Positions 38,697-49,498 are shown, numbered from the stretch's first letter. The stretch: 64,000 bases of DNA from Methylobacterium sp. W2 (GCF_020662345.1 NZ_VMOA01000007.1:82747-146746), one strand, 5' to 3'. Numbers and translations are program-made. The notes: a model not told the origin generated them from the letters alone.

Positions 38697-38731
38697 TCGT
38701 ACCGCCACCCCGAACTTGCGGAGTACGCGCC

Positions 38732-39142
38732 GTGGAATTCCTGAAATCCCTGACCATCGCGGCATCCGGGCTCAAGGCCCAGTCGGGCCGGATGCGGATC
38801 ATCGCCGAGAACATCGCCAATGCGGATTCGGCGCCCAGCGGGGTCGGCGCCGAACCCTACCGGCGCAAGATCCCCACCTTCACCCAGCACATCGACCGCG
38901 AGACCGGCGCGTCGATGGTCGAGGCCGGGCGGGTGAGGCGGGATCCCTCGCCGTTCCGCACCAAGTACGACCCGGGAAATCCCAGCGCCGATGCGCGCGG
39001 CGAGGTGCGGATGCCCAACGTCAACGGGCTGATCGAGAACATGGACATGCGCGAGGCCCAGCGCTCCTACGAGGCCAACCTGAACATGGTCACCGCGACC
39101 CGCAAGATGATCAACGCCACCCTCGCCATCCTCAAGGCCTGA
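38732..39142 (+). CDS. flgC: FlgC, flagellar proximal rod protein
   Basis: The 136-residue product has FLKSLTIAASGLKAQSGRMR, IIAENIANADS and the C-terminal EAQRSYEANLNMVTATRKM helix that define FlgC. It starts at a GTG with GGAG about 8 nt upstream. It lies 35 nt after flgB. FlgC assembles on FlgB in the rod. Confidence 0.95.
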   Translation: MEFLKSLTIAASGLKAQSGRMRIIAENIANADSAPSGVGAEPYRRKIPTFTQHIDRETGASMVEAGRVRRDPSPFRTKYDPGNPSADARGEVRMPNVNGLIENMDMREAQRSYEANLNMVTATRKMINATLAILKA

Positions 39143-39171
39143 CGCTCCTCCTCTCCCGAAAGTCCGCCGCC

Positions 39172-39489
39172 ATGCCGACCAACGCCTTCGCCGCAGGAGC
39201 CTACGCCGCCGTCCAGAACATCGGCGGCATGAAGGGCGGTGCGCCCAGGATCGCTCCGACCTCGGGGGCGGATAATGGCTTCACCTCGCTCCTCACCTCG
39301 GCCATGGACAAGATCGGCGAGAGCGGCGCGAAGGCCGATGCCCAGGCCCTGTCGGTGGCGGGCGGCAAGGCCAACGTCGTCGACGTGGTCACCGCCGTCG
39401 CCGAGAGCGAGACGGCCCTGCAGACCCTGGTCGCCGTCCGCGACCGCGTGATCTCCGCCTATGAGGAAATCATGCGGATGCAGATCTAG
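39172..39489 (+). CDS. fliE: FliE, MS ring-rod junction protein
   Basis: The 105-residue product has the FliE ending: DVVTAVAESETALQTLVAV near residue 70, then RDRVISAYEEIMRMQI. The N-terminus is a flexible Gly/Ala region. FliE joins the MS ring to the rod and is among the first export substrates. The ATG at 39172 is 29 nt after the flgC stop. A repeat arm separates it from fliQ. Confidence 0.94.
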   Translation: MPTNAFAAGAYAAVQNIGGMKGGAPRIAPTSGADNGFTSLLTSAMDKIGESGAKADAQALSVAGGKANVVDVVTAVAESETALQTLVAVRDRVISAYEEIMRMQI

Positions 39490-39508
39490 TCGCCACCGCT
39501 TTTCTTTG

Positions 39509-39556
39509 CCCTCCTTCGAGGCCTCCGCGACGCTCCGGCACCTCAAGATGAGGGCG
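39509..39556. repeat. Single arm of the palindromic repeat family, between fliE and fliQ
   Basis: CTCCTTCGAGGCCTCCGCGA through CACCTCAAGATGAGGGCG matches the right arm of the repeat at 24284-24417 (shared CTCCTTCGAGGCC and CCTCAxGATGAGG), with about 80 per cent identity by eye. It lies inside the flagellar operon, 20 nt after fliE. Confidence 0.7.
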
Positions 39557-39615
39557 CGGATGAGAATACAGGCCGACATCGCCGCCGCCCCAATACAATC
39601 CGTGAGCTCATTGCC

Positions 39616-39882
39616 ATGACCGGCCTTGCCATCCTCGACGTCTCCCGGGACGGAATCTTCGTCTTCCTCAAGGTCGCGGGGCCGCTGATGATCGTCGCCC
39701 TCGTGGTCGGCCTCGTCGTATCGCTGCTCCAAGCGCTGACGCAGATCCAGGAACAGACGCTGATCTACGTGCCCAAGATTGTCGCCGTCTTCGCGGCGCT
39801 CCTGTTCATGCTGCCCTTCATGGGCGACGCGCTCGCCGGCTACATGACCCGGATCGCCGCCCGCATCGTGTCCGGCGGATGA
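39616..39882 (+). CDS. fliQ: FliQ, flagellar export gate subunit
   Basis: The 88-residue protein has two membrane helices and the FliQ core: GPLMIVALVVGLVVSLLQALTQI followed by QEQTLIYVPKIVAVF. FliQ packs around FliP and FliR in the type III export gate. It is separated from fliE by 126 nt that include a repeat arm, then 31 nt from fliR. Confidence 0.96.
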   Translation: MTGLAILDVSRDGIFVFLKVAGPLMIVALVVGLVVSLLQALTQIQEQTLIYVPKIVAVFAALLFMLPFMGDALAGYMTRIAARIVSGG

Positions 39883-39913
39883 CGCGCCGGACCGGGCGCT
39901 GCTATGCAGGATC

Positions 39914-40678
39914 ATGAATCTGCTCCTGCCCGGCATCGCGGCGGCCTACCTGCTCACCTTCGCGCGCATCGGCACGCTGATGATGCTGCTGCCGGGGCTC
40001 GGCGAACAATCTGTCTCGCCGCGCATCCGCCTCGCCTTCGCGCTCCTCGTCTCGCTGATCCTGTTCCCGATGGTGCGCCCGCTGCTGCCGATGCAGGGGG
40101 CGGCCCTTGCGGGCCCCGGATTGATCGCGCTCCTCATCGGCGAATTGCTGATCGGGCTCGTCCTCGGCCTCACCGTGCGCATGGTGCTGGCCGCCTTGCA
40201 GACCACCGGCGTCATCGTCTCGCAGCAGCTCGGCCTGTCCTACGCGATGACCGTGGACCCGACCCAGGGCGGACAGCAGGCGGCGCTCGGCAACTTCCTG
40301 ATGATGCTGGGCATCACCCTCATTCTCGCCACCGACCTGCACCACGTGGCCCTCGACGCCATCGGCCGGAGCTACGTGATGCTGCCGCCCAACGGTGTGC
40401 TGGCCATGGGCGAGGCGGCTCAGCTCGCGCTCAGGGCGATGGCGCGGGGCTTCCTCCTGGCGGTCCAGATTTCGGCGCCGTTCATCGCCTTCGGCATCCT
40501 GTTCAACGTCGGTCTCGGCGTGCTCTCGCGCCTGATGCCGCAGATGCAGGTGTTCTTCATCGCGGTACCGGCCTCCGTGCTCATCGGCATGCTGATCCTG
40601 TTCGGCAGCCTCGGCATCATGATGAGCGTCTTCCTCGACGATATCGGCCGCTATCTCGGCGAGTTGACCGGGCGATGA
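39914..40678 (+). CDS. fliR: FliR, flagellar export gate subunit
   Basis: The 254-residue protein has six or so membrane helices with the FliR segments FARIGTLMMLLPGLGEQSVS, GELLIGLVLGLTVR and LGLSYAMTVDPTQGGQ. FliR caps the FliP/FliQ assembly of the export gate. The ATG at 39914 is 31 nt from fliQ, and flhB follows by 50 nt. Confidence 0.96.
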   Translation: MNLLLPGIAAAYLLTFARIGTLMMLLPGLGEQSVSPRIRLAFALLVSLILFPMVRPLLPMQGAALAGPGLIALLIGELLIGLVLGLTVRMVLAALQTTGVIVSQQLGLSYAMTVDPTQGGQQAALGNFLMMLGITLILATDLHHVALDAIGRSYVMLPPNGVLAMGEAAQLALRAMARGFLLAVQISAPFIAFGILFNVGLGVLSRLMPQMQVFFIAVPASVLIGMLILFGSLGIMMSVFLDDIGRYLGELTGR

Positions 40679-40728
40679 CGGCGGTGTCGAACGGCCCGAC
40701 GATGCGCCGGACAGGGGAGCGCTGAGCC

Positions 40729-41796
40729 GTGTCCGACGACAGCGACCAGGAAGACAAAACAGAAGAGCCGACTCAACGGCGCATCGAAAAGGCGATCGAG
40801 CAGGGCAACGTCGCCAACAGCGTCGAGGTCAACACCTTCTTCATCCTGTCCGCCTTCACGATGGCGCTGCTGCTGGCGTCGGGCACGATCGCCAAGGAGC
40901 TCCTCGTCAGCCTGCGCGCCTTCCTGATGAACGCGCATCAGGTTCCCTCCGACCCCACCGCCTATACCGAGATGGGGATGCGGATGCTGCTGATCTGCGG
41001 CCAAGCGCTGGTGATCCCCGTCAGCCTCGTGGTCATCGCGGGCCTCGCCGGCGGTTTGGTCCAGCACCCGCTGGTCTTCTCCACCGATGCCCTCATGCCG
41101 AAATTCGATCGCATCTCCCCGCTTGCCGGCATCAAGCGCATCTTTGGCATCGAGGCCCTGGTCCAGTTCCTCAAGGGGCTCGCCAAGCTGATGCTGGTGG
41201 GGGTCGTCGCCAGCACCATCCTGTGGAACGAACGCGACCGGCTCGAGGTCTTCGCCCGGCTCGATCCGGCGGCGATGCTGCCCGCGATCCTCGGCATCGC
41301 CCTCAAGCTTCTCGGCGGCATGCTCGCCATCTTCGTGGTCATCGCCATGGGCGACGCCTTCTATCAGCGCTTCCGCTGGCGGTCGAAGCTGCGCATGACC
41401 AAGGAAGAGATGAAGCAGGAGCACAAGGAGAGCGAGGGCAATCCCGAGGTGAAGGGCCGGATGAGGCAGATCCGCGCCTCGCGGGGCAACAAGCGCATGA
41501 TGGCCGACGTCCCCACCGCCACGGTCATCGTCACCAACCCGACCCACTACGCCGTCGCCCTGCGCTACGAGGCGGGCATGGCGGCGCCAATCTGCGTCGC
41601 CAAGGGGGTCGATTCCCTGGCTTTGCGCATCCGTGCCGTCGCAAAGGAGCACGATGTGCCGATCATGGAGAATCCGCCGCTGGCGCGAGCACTCCATGCT
41701 ACCGTGGAGATCGATTCCGAGATTCCGGCCGAGCATTACCGCGCGGTGGCCGAAGTGATCGGCTTCGTCATGCGGCTCAAGCGCCGCGCGGCGTGA
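40729..41796 (+). CDS. flhB: FlhB, flagellar export switch protein
   Basis: The 355-residue protein has an N-terminal acidic/basic head (EDKTEEPTQRRIEKAIEQGNV), four membrane helices and the cytoplasmic switch domain. The autocleavage site is intact at Asn270-Pro271-Thr272-His273 (TNPTHYAVALRY). Cleavage there changes export from rod/hook to filament substrates. A GTG is used as the start. It ends the flagellar cluster. Confidence 0.96.
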   Translation: MSDDSDQEDKTEEPTQRRIEKAIEQGNVANSVEVNTFFILSAFTMALLLASGTIAKELLVSLRAFLMNAHQVPSDPTAYTEMGMRMLLICGQALVIPVSLVVIAGLAGGLVQHPLVFSTDALMPKFDRISPLAGIKRIFGIEALVQFLKGLAKLMLVGVVASTILWNERDRLEVFARLDPAAMLPAILGIALKLLGGMLAIFVVIAMGDAFYQRFRWRSKLRMTKEEMKQEHKESEGNPEVKGRMRQIRASRGNKRMMADVPTATVIVTNPTHYAVALRYEAGMAAPICVAKGVDSLALRIRAVAKEHDVPIMENPPLARALHATVEIDSEIPAEHYRAVAEVIGFVMRLKRRAA

Positions 41797-41823
41797 AAGC
41801 GCCACGCTTTATGCACCTTTTTT
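41796..41823 (+). terminator. Weak terminator after flhB
   Basis: AAAGCG and CGCTTT form a 6-bp stem with a 3-nt loop directly after the flhB stop, and a run of six T occurs 7 nt later (41818-41823). This is a plausible but weak intrinsic terminator. Confidence 0.4.
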
Positions 41824-41916
41824 GACGAGACTAGTCCGTAACGTCCGGCGGATACCCTTGCTGCCGACGCGGCCTGGGCGCTAACCGGGATCGCTCGAGG
41901 GTGGAATGGCGCCGAG

Positions 41917-44586
41917 ATGGCTGAGGTGAGCGGACCAACGAAACCGGTGTCGAGCGCCATCGACCGGTCGGAGAGGCCTGGCCGGGTCGGGCTGCTCCTC
42001 GTCCTGGCCGGACTTCTCGTCGGCGCGGCGGTGGGCCTGTCCTTCGTCGCCAACGAGCAGGCGCAGCCGCTCATCCTCGGGCTTCTCGCCCTGCTCGCCA
42101 TGGCGGGCGTGTTCTGCCTGTTCGCTCTGGCGATCGGCGCGCTCCAGCTTTCGGGCCAGACCGGCCGCGACGACATCACCAAGGCCATCGTCGACGCTTC
42201 GCCTGAGGGCGCCATCGTCGTCGAGGATGGCGGCCGCCTGATCTACGCCAACGAAGCCTATCTGCGGATCTCCGGCGGGGAGACCTTCTCCAACCTGAGG
42301 CCGGTGGAACGGGTCTTCGTCGGCTCGCCGGACGTGTCGGAGGCGGTCTACCGCCTCGCCCAGGCAGCCCATGACGGGCGAGGCCATGTGGAGGAGATCC
42401 GCATGGCCCCCCCGCCCCGGGGCGAGACCGAGCGCGCCTTCGCCTGGTTCCGCATCGCCGTGCGGGCGGTGGAGCGGCCGAGGCTCCCGGCGACCCTGTG
42501 GACGGTCACCGACATCACCCATGAGCGCGAGCGCCAGGAGAACGTCTTCCAGGAGCTTCAGCACGCGATCGATTATCTCGATCATGCGCCGGCCGGCTTC
42601 CTCTCCATCGATCCGTCGGGCTCCATCGTCTACATGAACGCGACGCTGGCCTTCTGGCTCGGCTACGACCTCGCCACGGTGGGCTCGGGCGGCCTGCGCC
42701 TGGCCGAGATCGCACCGAGCGCCGACGTGCTCACCGCCACCGAAGGCCTGCCCGGCGAGGTCCGCACGGACCGCTTCGACCTCGACCTGCGCCGCCGCAA
42801 CGGCCAGCCGCTGCCGACCCGGCTCTATCACCGCGTGGCTTTCGGCCAGGACGGCAAGCCGGGGCCGTCGCGCACCTTCGTGCTCAACCGCTCGGCCGGG
42901 GCCGAGAGCGACGAGCCGCAGCGCGCCGCCGAGGTGCGGCTCGCCCGCTTCCTCAACAACAGTCCCATCGCCATCGCGACCCTCGACCCCACCGGGCGCA
43001 TCGCGCGCGCCAACGCGTCCTTCGCCAGGCTGTTCGGCGGAACGCCGCGCCAGGCCGTGCCGGACGGACGCGGCGAACTCGGCACCGAGCCGACCATGTG
43101 GGAGGCATTGGTCGACCGCGACCGGGCCGCCCTCGAGAGCGCCCTGGTGAAGGCCGCCGACGGCACCGTCGAGGTGCAACCCATTGAGGTCGCGCTGGCG
43201 GGGCCGGGGAACCGCTCGGCGCGGGTCTGGCTCAGCCCGGCCGGCGGCGACACTTCCGCGGCAACGGATGCGGCCACGCCCGCCGACCGCGAGCGGGTGA
43301 TCCTCTATGCTCTCGACACCACGGCGCAGCGCCAGCTCGAACAGCAGATCGCCCAGACCCAGAAGATGGACACGGTGGGCCAGCTCGCCGGCGGCATCGC
43401 GCACGACTTCAACAACGTCCTCCAGGCCATCATCGGCTATTCCGATCTACTCCTGGCGAGCCACAGGCCGACCGATCCGGCCTTCCAGGACATCATGCAG
43501 ATCAAGCAGAACGCCAACCGGGCGGCCAGCCTGGTGCGGCAGCTGCTGGCCTTCTCGCGGCGCCAGACCCTGCGCCCGGAGGTGATGAATGTCGGCGAGG
43601 CGCTCTCCGACCTGACGCTGCTGCTGAAGCGCCTGCTCGGCGAGCGTGTCGACCTCGACCTGAAGCATGGGCGCGACATCTGGCCGATCAAGGCCGACGT
43701 GAACCAGTTCGAGCAGGTCATCGTCAATCTCGCGGTCAATGCCCGCGACGCGATGCCGAATGGCGGCCGCCTGCTCATCCGCACCGCCAACATCCTCGAA
43801 GGCCTGGAGAACACCGAGCGCCGGCCCGGCGCACCGGCGGGCGACCACGTGCTGATCGAAGTGCTGGATACCGGCGAGGGTATCCCGCCCGACGTGATGG
43901 AGAAGATCTTCGAGCCGTTCTTTACCACGAAGGACATCGGCAAGGGGACCGGCCTCGGCCTCTCCACCGTGTTCGGCATCATCAAGCAGAGCGGCGGCAC
44001 CATCGACGTGCAATCGACCGTGGGCAGCGGCACGGCCTTCCGCATCTACCTGCCGCGTCACGAACCGGCGGCCGAGCCTGCCCCGGAGACCGTCCTCCCA
44101 TCTGCCCCGCAGAGCAATGCGGAGATCGCCGCCAGCCGACTCAAGAGCACGCGCGACCTCAACAAGCCCGGCGGCGCCGGGCAGACCGCCCCGCGCAAAC
44201 CCTCGCCCGATCATACCGGACAGGGCGTGATCCTGCTGGTGGAGGACGAGGACCCCGTCCGCGCGGTCAACAGCCGGGCTCTGTCGGCACGGGGCTACAC
44301 GGTGCTGGAAGCGGCCTCCGGCCTCGACGCCCTGGCCCTCATCAGCGATGTCGACCAGACCATCGACCTCGTCGTCTCCGACGTGGTGATGCCGGAGATG
44401 GACGGGCCGACGCTGCTGCGCGAGCTGCGCAAACACCGCCCCGACCTGAAGGTGATCTTCGTCTCCGGCTATGCCGAGGACGCGTTCCGCAAGAACCTCC
44501 CCGAGGGCGAGGATTTCAACTTCCTGCCGAAGCCGTTCAGCCTCAAGCAGCTCGTCGAGACGGTGAAGGAGACGATCGCGCGGTAG
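41917..44586 (+). CDS. cckA: CckA, hybrid histidine kinase of the CtrA cell-cycle pathway
   Basis: The 889-residue hybrid kinase has two N-terminal membrane helices (residues 24-45 and 51-75), PAS domains at about 85-200, 215-325 and 340-470, and a HisKA core with [13 protein letters not shown] (His496). It also has an ATPase domain ([30 protein letters not shown]) and a C-terminal receiver with phospho-Asp822 ([10 protein letters not shown]). This arrangement, and the location next to flagellar genes and recA, is that of CckA in alphaproteobacteria. It phosphorylates ChpT and thereby controls CtrA. Confidence 0.93.
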   Translation: MAEVSGPTKPVSSAIDRSERPGRVGLLLVLAGLLVGAAVGLSFVANEQAQPLILGLLALLAMAGVFCLFALAIGALQLSGQTGRDDITKAIVDASPEGAIVVEDGGRLIYANEAYLRISGGETFSNLRPVERVFVGSPDVSEAVYRLAQAAHDGRGHVEEIRMAPPPRGETERAFAWFRIAVRAVERPRLPATLWTVTDITHERERQENVFQELQHAIDYLDHAPAGFLSIDPSGSIVYMNATLAFWLGYDLATVGSGGLRLAEIAPSADVLTATEGLPGEVRTDRFDLDLRRRNGQPLPTRLYHRVAFGQDGKPGPSRTFVLNRSAGAESDEPQRAAEVRLARFLNNSPIAIATLDPTGRIARANASFARLFGGTPRQAVPDGRGELGTEPTMWEALVDRDRAALESALVKAADGTVEVQPIEVALAGPGNRSARVWLSPAGGDTSAATDAATPADRERVILYALDTTAQRQLEQQIAQTQKMDTVGQLAGGIAHDFNNVLQAIIGYSDLLLASHRPTDPAFQDIMQIKQNANRAASLVRQLLAFSRRQTLRPEVMNVGEALSDLTLLLKRLLGERVDLDLKHGRDIWPIKADVNQFEQVIVNLAVNARDAMPNGGRLLIRTANILEGLENTERRPGAPAGDHVLIEVLDTGEGIPPDVMEKIFEPFFTTKDIGKGTGLGLSTVFGIIKQSGGTIDVQSTVGSGTAFRIYLPRHEPAAEPAPETVLPSAPQSNAEIAASRLKSTRDLNKPGGAGQTAPRKPSPDHTGQGVILLVEDEDPVRAVNSRALSARGYTVLEAASGLDALALISDVDQTIDLVVSDVVMPEMDGPTLLRELRKHRPDLKVIFVSGYAEDAFRKNLPEGEDFNFLPKPFSLKQLVETVKETIAR

Positions 44587-44872
44587 CAGGTGCCACCGCG
44601 TGGAGCGTCCTGTATCGGCTCCCGGATCGCCCTCGGGGGCGGGCAAACACGTACCGCCTCGCGGTGCCTGACGGGCTGGGTCCCGGCTCAACCTTCCGCT
44701 TCGCTCCAGGCGGCCGGGAAAGGGAATGATGCTTCGGATAAGCCTTTCCCCACACCTGCCACCAACCCCGGACGGGTGGAGCGTCAGCGGAACCCGATCC
44801 GGGGCCAGCGCGACAACCCGCGACGCGAGCACAAAAAACGCCTGCGATTTGCCGTTCCCGTCACTAGCGACC
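44587..44872. other. Intergenic region between cckA and recA
   Basis: About 290 nt with no gene seen. It is GC-rich apart from the last part, where an AT-richer segment leads into the recA promoter. Confidence 0.5.
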
Positions 44873-44901
44873 TTGCGCAATGAGAACAAAACAAGTACAT
44901 C
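44873..44901 (+). promoter_or_regulatory. recA promoter with LexA/SOS-like box
   Basis: A -35 TTGCGC (44873-44878) is followed 17 nt later by a -10-like TACATC (44896-44901). Between them is GAAC-N7-GTAC (44884-44898), one base off the alphaproteobacterial LexA box (GAAC-N7-GAAC on this strand). A repressor bound here would cover the promoter. The box is seen; repression by LexA is inferred. Confidence 0.65.
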
Positions 44902-44959
44902 AATCGCATCCGAGGCGCATTGAGCCTTGAGCTCTCCCCATGCATAAGGATGCCGACGA

Positions 44960-46051
44960 ATGGCCCAGCCCGCGCTCAAAGTTGTGGAATCCCCGATGGT
45001 GGACAAGGACAAGGCGAAGGCGATCGATGCCGCGCTGTCCCAGATCGAGCGAGCTTTCGGCAAGGGCTCGATCATGCGGCTCGGCAAGAACGACAAGGTG
45101 GCGGAGGTCGAGACCGTCTCCACCGGGTCGCTCGGCCTCGACATCGCGCTGGGCGTCGGCGGCCTGCCGCGTGGCCGGGTGATCGAGATCTACGGCCCCG
45201 AATCCTCAGGCAAGACCACCCTTGCCCTGCACACCATCGCCGAGGCCCAGAAGAAGGGCGGCGTCTGCGCCTTCGTGGACGCGGAACACGCCCTCGATCC
45301 GATCTATGCGCGCAAGCTCGGGGTGCAGCTCGACGATCTCTTGATCTCGCAGCCCGATACCGGCGAGCAGGCCCTCGAGATCACCGACACCCTGGTGCGT
45401 TCGGGCGCCATCGACGTACTCGTGGTCGATTCGGTGGCGGCGCTGACGCCCCGCGCCGAGATCGAGGGCGAGATGGGCGACAGCCAGCCCGGCCTTCAGG
45501 CGCGCCTGATGAGCCAGGCCCTGCGCAAGCTCACCGGCTCGATCTCGCGCTCGAAGTGCATGGTCATCTTCATCAACCAGATCCGGATGAAGATCGGCGT
45601 CATGTATGGCAGCCCGGAGACGACGACGGGCGGCAACGCGCTCAAGTTCTACGCGTCGGTCCGTCTCGACATCCGCCGCATCTCGACCCTGAAGGACCGC
45701 GACGAGGCCATCGGCAATCAGGTCCGCGTCAAGGTGGTGAAGAACAAGGTCGCTCCGCCCTTCAAGCAGGTGGAATTCGACATCATGTTCGGCGAGGGCG
45801 TCTCCAAGGTCGGTGAGCTCATCGATCTCGGGGTGAAGGCCGGGATCGTGGAGAAGTCCGGTGCCTGGTTCTCCTATGCGAGCCAGCGCCTCGGCCAGGG
45901 CCGCGAGAACTCGAAGGGGTTCCTGCGCGACAACCCGGACATCGCCAACAAGATCGAAGCGGCGATCCGTCAGAATTCCGGCCTGCTCGCCGACAAGATC
46001 CTCGAAACCGCCAAGCCTACCGAAGACGATCTGGACGAAGGCGAGGCTTGA
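44960..46051 (+). CDS. recA: RecA recombinase
   Basis: The 363-residue protein is a full RecA: Walker A GPESSGKT at residues 79-86, [43 protein letters not shown] with [12 protein letters not shown] (L2 DNA loop), and an acidic C-terminus. It forms the ssDNA filament for strand exchange and LexA cleavage. It is preceded by an SOS-type promoter and followed by a strong terminator. Confidence 0.98.
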   Translation: MAQPALKVVESPMVDKDKAKAIDAALSQIERAFGKGSIMRLGKNDKVAEVETVSTGSLGLDIALGVGGLPRGRVIEIYGPESSGKTTLALHTIAEAQKKGGVCAFVDAEHALDPIYARKLGVQLDDLLISQPDTGEQALEITDTLVRSGAIDVLVVDSVAALTPRAEIEGEMGDSQPGLQARLMSQALRKLTGSISRSKCMVIFINQIRMKIGVMYGSPETTTGGNALKFYASVRLDIRRISTLKDRDEAIGNQVRVKVVKNKVAPPFKQVEFDIMFGEGVSKVGELIDLGVKAGIVEKSGAWFSYASQRLGQGRENSKGFLRDNPDIANKIEAAIRQNSGLLADKILETAKPTEDDLDEGEA

Positions 46052-46098
46052 TCGCTTTACAGGGGGCTGAACCCGCGCCCCTCGTTCGCCCCCTCGGC

Positions 46099-46133
46099 AA
46101 GCCGCCGGCCGCAAGGCTCGGCGGCTTTTGTTT
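46099..46133 (+). terminator. Intrinsic terminator of recA
   Basis: AAGCCGCCG (46099-46107) pairs perfectly with CGGCGGCTT (46119-46127) across an 11-nt loop, followed by TTTTGTTT. It lies 48 nt after the recA stop. Confidence 0.9.
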
Positions 46134-46528
46134 GGGGGGCGGCGCGTGGCGGTGTCCGACCTGATCGCCGCGCAAAGCCACCCCCGGGTTCCGACGTCAT
46201 CGCGCGGTGATGATGGGGATGGGGGCCCGCTGCACCAGGCCGTCCTCGAATCTCGTCAACGAGCCGTCCCACGGACCGCCGGGTCGGACCCGGTCGCAAG
46301 CGGTGCGCGCGGCCGCCGAACAGCGATCGCCCTCGCGCCTGCCAGGTGCGATCACTTGATTAAGCAGGATGCGATGACTTGTCTAAGATCGTCATTCTCA
46401 GCTGCATTGGATAAGTCCACCGTCCGTGCATGACAAGTGGCGCCTCGAGGCGCCGCATGTTGTCAATCTGTTGTGCAGCCGCTCTATGGCCTAGCCCCCT
46501 CCCAATGCGGGAGAAAGGGGTGCATTCC
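46134..46528. other. Intergenic region upstream of the phytase-like pseudogene
   Basis: About 395 nt with no supported gene. The half nearest 46350-46430 is AT-richer and could hold a promoter for the following gene; the rest is GC-rich with no clear motif. Confidence 0.45.
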
Positions 46529-48826
46529 ATGACCACACGTGAAGAGTTTTTAACCGACCCGGTCTTGCCGGACTCACGATCGGCATCCCCGCTCGAGAAC
46601 GACGATGGGCCGCGCTTCAAAGCGGCCGTGTTTCTCGGCTCCGCGACGATCCCGAACAAGACCATCGTGAACGGAACGGTCGTGGGTGGCCTCTCCGGCC
46701 TGACGCGGCTACCCGACGGGACCTATGTGGCGATCTCGGACGACAAGGCGAATGCGCGGACTTATTCCCTCGCCATCGACCTGCAGGACGGCCGGCTCGA
46801 CCAGGGCGACGTCACCGTCGAGGGTGTGACGCGGCTCTAAAATCCGGCGGGATACCCGTTTCCGGTGAGCGATCCCGAATCGATCGTCGCGGCTGCAGAC
46901 GGCTCGTTCTACATCGGGTCCGAGGGCTCATTTCAGGCCCCCTTCATCAAACACTTCGACGCGACCGGAACCGAGATCGGCACGGTAGCGCTGCCCCCGC
47001 ACCTGACCGGGGGTTACGAATTCAATCGCGGGATCGAGGCCCTCGCCTTGACGCCGGACGGACGGCGTCTCTTCGCCGGGACCGAGCATCCGCTCGTTCA
47101 GGACATGCCGTCGCAATTCGCCGGCGGCCTTCCCTCGCGCATCTTCGCTTTCGACGCCACCGACGGATCCCTCGACCACGAGTACGTCTACACCATCGAT
47201 GATTTCGGGGCCGACAGACGGACAGACGACAACGGCCTCGTCGAGCTGATCGCCCTCGACGACACCCACCTGTTGGCCCTGGAGCGCGTCTTCGTGAGCG
47301 GGCGGGGCAATTCGATCCGCCTCTACGAAGTCGATATCAGCGGGGCCACCGATGTGGCGGGCCTGGACCGCCTTTCCGCAGCCGCGGGCCAGGTGGTCCC
47401 GGTCAAGAAGACGCTGCTAGCGAATCTCGGATTCCTTCCGGACTTCCTCGCCGGGACGGACGCCCTCATCTATCCAAACAGCCCCGACAACATCGAGGGC
47501 ATGGTCCTAGGGCCACGCCTGGAGGACGGCCGGCAGAGCGTCATTCTGATCGCTGACAACAACTTCCGGACCGATTCCCGGCAGATCACCACCGTCGTCG
47601 CCCTCGGCCTCGAGCCCGGCGCAAACCATGCTCCGACCTTCTCGGGCCTGGACGCGACCCCACACTTCGTGAGGGGTGGCGCGGCCGTCGTCCTCGATAC
47701 CGACGCGACGGTGGCCGACCTGGAACTCGACCGCGCCAATGCGGGGCACGGCGATTATCGCGGGTCCAGCCTCACGATCATGCGCCAAGGCGGCGGCGCG
47801 GCGGAGGATCGTTTCGGTGCCGGCGGAGCCCTCGGTGCGCTCATCGAGGGCGGCGATCTCCTTTACGACGGCGCCAAAGTCGGGACAGTGGCACGTAACT
47901 CCGGCGGGATCCTCACCCTCGACTTCGATGGAAACGCCACCTCGGCGGTGGTCGACCACGTGATCCAGGCGATTACATACGCCAACAGCGGCCATGGACC
48001 GGCCGGCACCGTCACCCTCGACTACAGGTTCGACGACGGGCTCGTCTCAAGCGAGGGCAGCCATCAGGTGCAGGTCTCCACCGTCTATGCCCCGATGCAT
48101 CCGGGCTTCTCCGTCGCCTCGGTCAACGATTGGTACAACCCGGCCTGGGGGGGCGGCTTCAATGCCACCTTCGACTACGTGGTGCAGGCCGGCGATCTCA
48201 CCGGCGGCGTGGCTCATGCCTGGGAGATCGCGCCGAATTATCATGGCAACGGCACCGTCACCGGCGCCTGGGTCGGCGGGCATAGCGGCCCCGTGGCCGT
48301 CGTCCGCGATGCCGATGGCGGTCTCGTCCTGAGCACACAGGGCGAGGCTTACAAGCCGGCCCTTAAGGCCGGCGACGTGATCCACTACACCGTTCAGATC
48401 TCCGGTGCCGGCTTCGATAAGGCCGATTTCTCCTCGGCCTTCCACGACCTCGACGCTCCAGCGGTCACGCCGCAGGCCATGATCGATGCGCACCCGACCA
48501 ATGATTGGGGTGGCGGCCTGACCCAGTCCGTCTCCGTGCATAACACAGGCACCGAGGCCATCGACCACTGGACGACTGTGCTCGACGTGAGGGACGGCAT
48601 CGACGTCACGGTGACCAGCGTCTGGGGAGCGAACGTGTCGAAGACCGCCGCCGGCGACCTCGTCTTCGAAGCGGTCGATTGGAACACGACGATCGGGGTG
48701 GGGAGCACCGCCACGTTCGGCTTCAACGTGACCTATCACGGCGCTCCGGATCTGAGCTTCGCGGATGCCGACTTCGCCTTCCATCACGCAAGCCCCGTTC
48801 CGGCCGGATACCTCCTCGACGCCTGA
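46529..48826 (+). pseudogene. Phytase-like esterase with two CBM2-like domains, interrupted by an in-frame TAA
   Basis: Two open stretches, 46529-46837 and 46841-48826, are in one frame and separated only by a TAA at 46838. The first has VVGGLSGLTRLPDGTYVAIS, the second ADGSFYIGSEGS, so the N-terminal domain (about residues 30-370) is of the esterase-like-activity-of-phytase type. A linker with DATVADLELD repeats follows, then two beta-rich domains at about 524-640 and 650-762 (NDWYNPAWGGGFNATF; NDWGGGLTQSVSV) that look like CBM2 carbohydrate-binding modules. No signal peptide is seen. AGGGG is 8 nt upstream of the ATG. CAA to TAA would be a single change. Confidence 0.75.
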
Positions 48827-48890
48827 GCGTATCCTCGACGCGAAAAAATGTGGCGTGGCCGGGCAACGCTCCGGCCGCGCCGCTCAGACC

Positions 48891-49307
48891 TCACGCGCTG
48901 TAGGGGAGGATCTTGATGAACAGGCCCCACAGCACGAACAGGATGCCGACAATGGACGCGCCCCAGACGATGCTGCGCACCTTCGGGATGCCGACGTCGT
49001 AGAGCGGCAGATAGATCAGGTGCGCGAAGAAGTGGAGGTAGGCGCTCAGGATGACGGCGGTGTTGTGCCGCCCGGTGACGGCGCAGGCCGGAACCGGGGC
49101 AGCGAAAAGAGGAAAGATCTGGAAGAAGTTCTTCGATGCCTTTTCGAGGTGGCTGGCCGCACCGGTCACCTCGGGCGTCGTCCCCTCGCGGTTCCCGGCG
49201 GCCCAATCGAGCCCGCGGCGCTACTGCAGGCCGCTGGCCGAGGCGGCGATGACGTGAATGAGGCCGAGGAGGCAGGACCAGCCGAGGAGCCGAATTTCAA
49301 TCGGCAT
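48891..49307 (-). pseudogene. MAPEG-family membrane protein, interrupted by an in-frame TAG
   Basis: The frame starts at an ATG at 49307 (AAGGA 6 nt upstream) with IEIRLLGWSCLLGLIHVIAA, meets a TAG at 49223-49221, then continues in the same frame as RRGLDWAAGNRE, GAASHLEKASKNFFQIFPLF, AVILSAYLHFFAHLIYLPLY and VRSIVWGASIVGILFVL. Together these give the full four-helix MAPEG fold (about 138 residues). MAPEG proteins are membrane enzymes of glutathione or eicosanoid-type metabolism. A Gln (CAG) or Tyr codon probably stood at the stop. Restart at the GTG at 49169 would lose the first helix. Confidence 0.75.
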
Positions 49308-49498
49308 CAGGCGTCCTTTTGGGTCGATGGTGGAGGCGTTGCGCCGTACCGAGCCCGAGCAGTGCGGAAAAGTGAAACGGACGACGTGTTTGCCGGGCGT
49401 GACTCGGCGGTCCGGTCTCCGTATGAGAGCGCGAAGCCACGAAGAAGCCCCGGGCGGTCCGTGCGACCGGTCGCGGCGCACGACAGAGTCATTTTACG

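Noticed and set aside
46838..49223. Stop-codon reassignment or a recoding system covering TAA and TAG
   Set aside because: All other genes in the window use all three stops normally, and two different stops are involved; nonsense mutation or sequence error is simpler.
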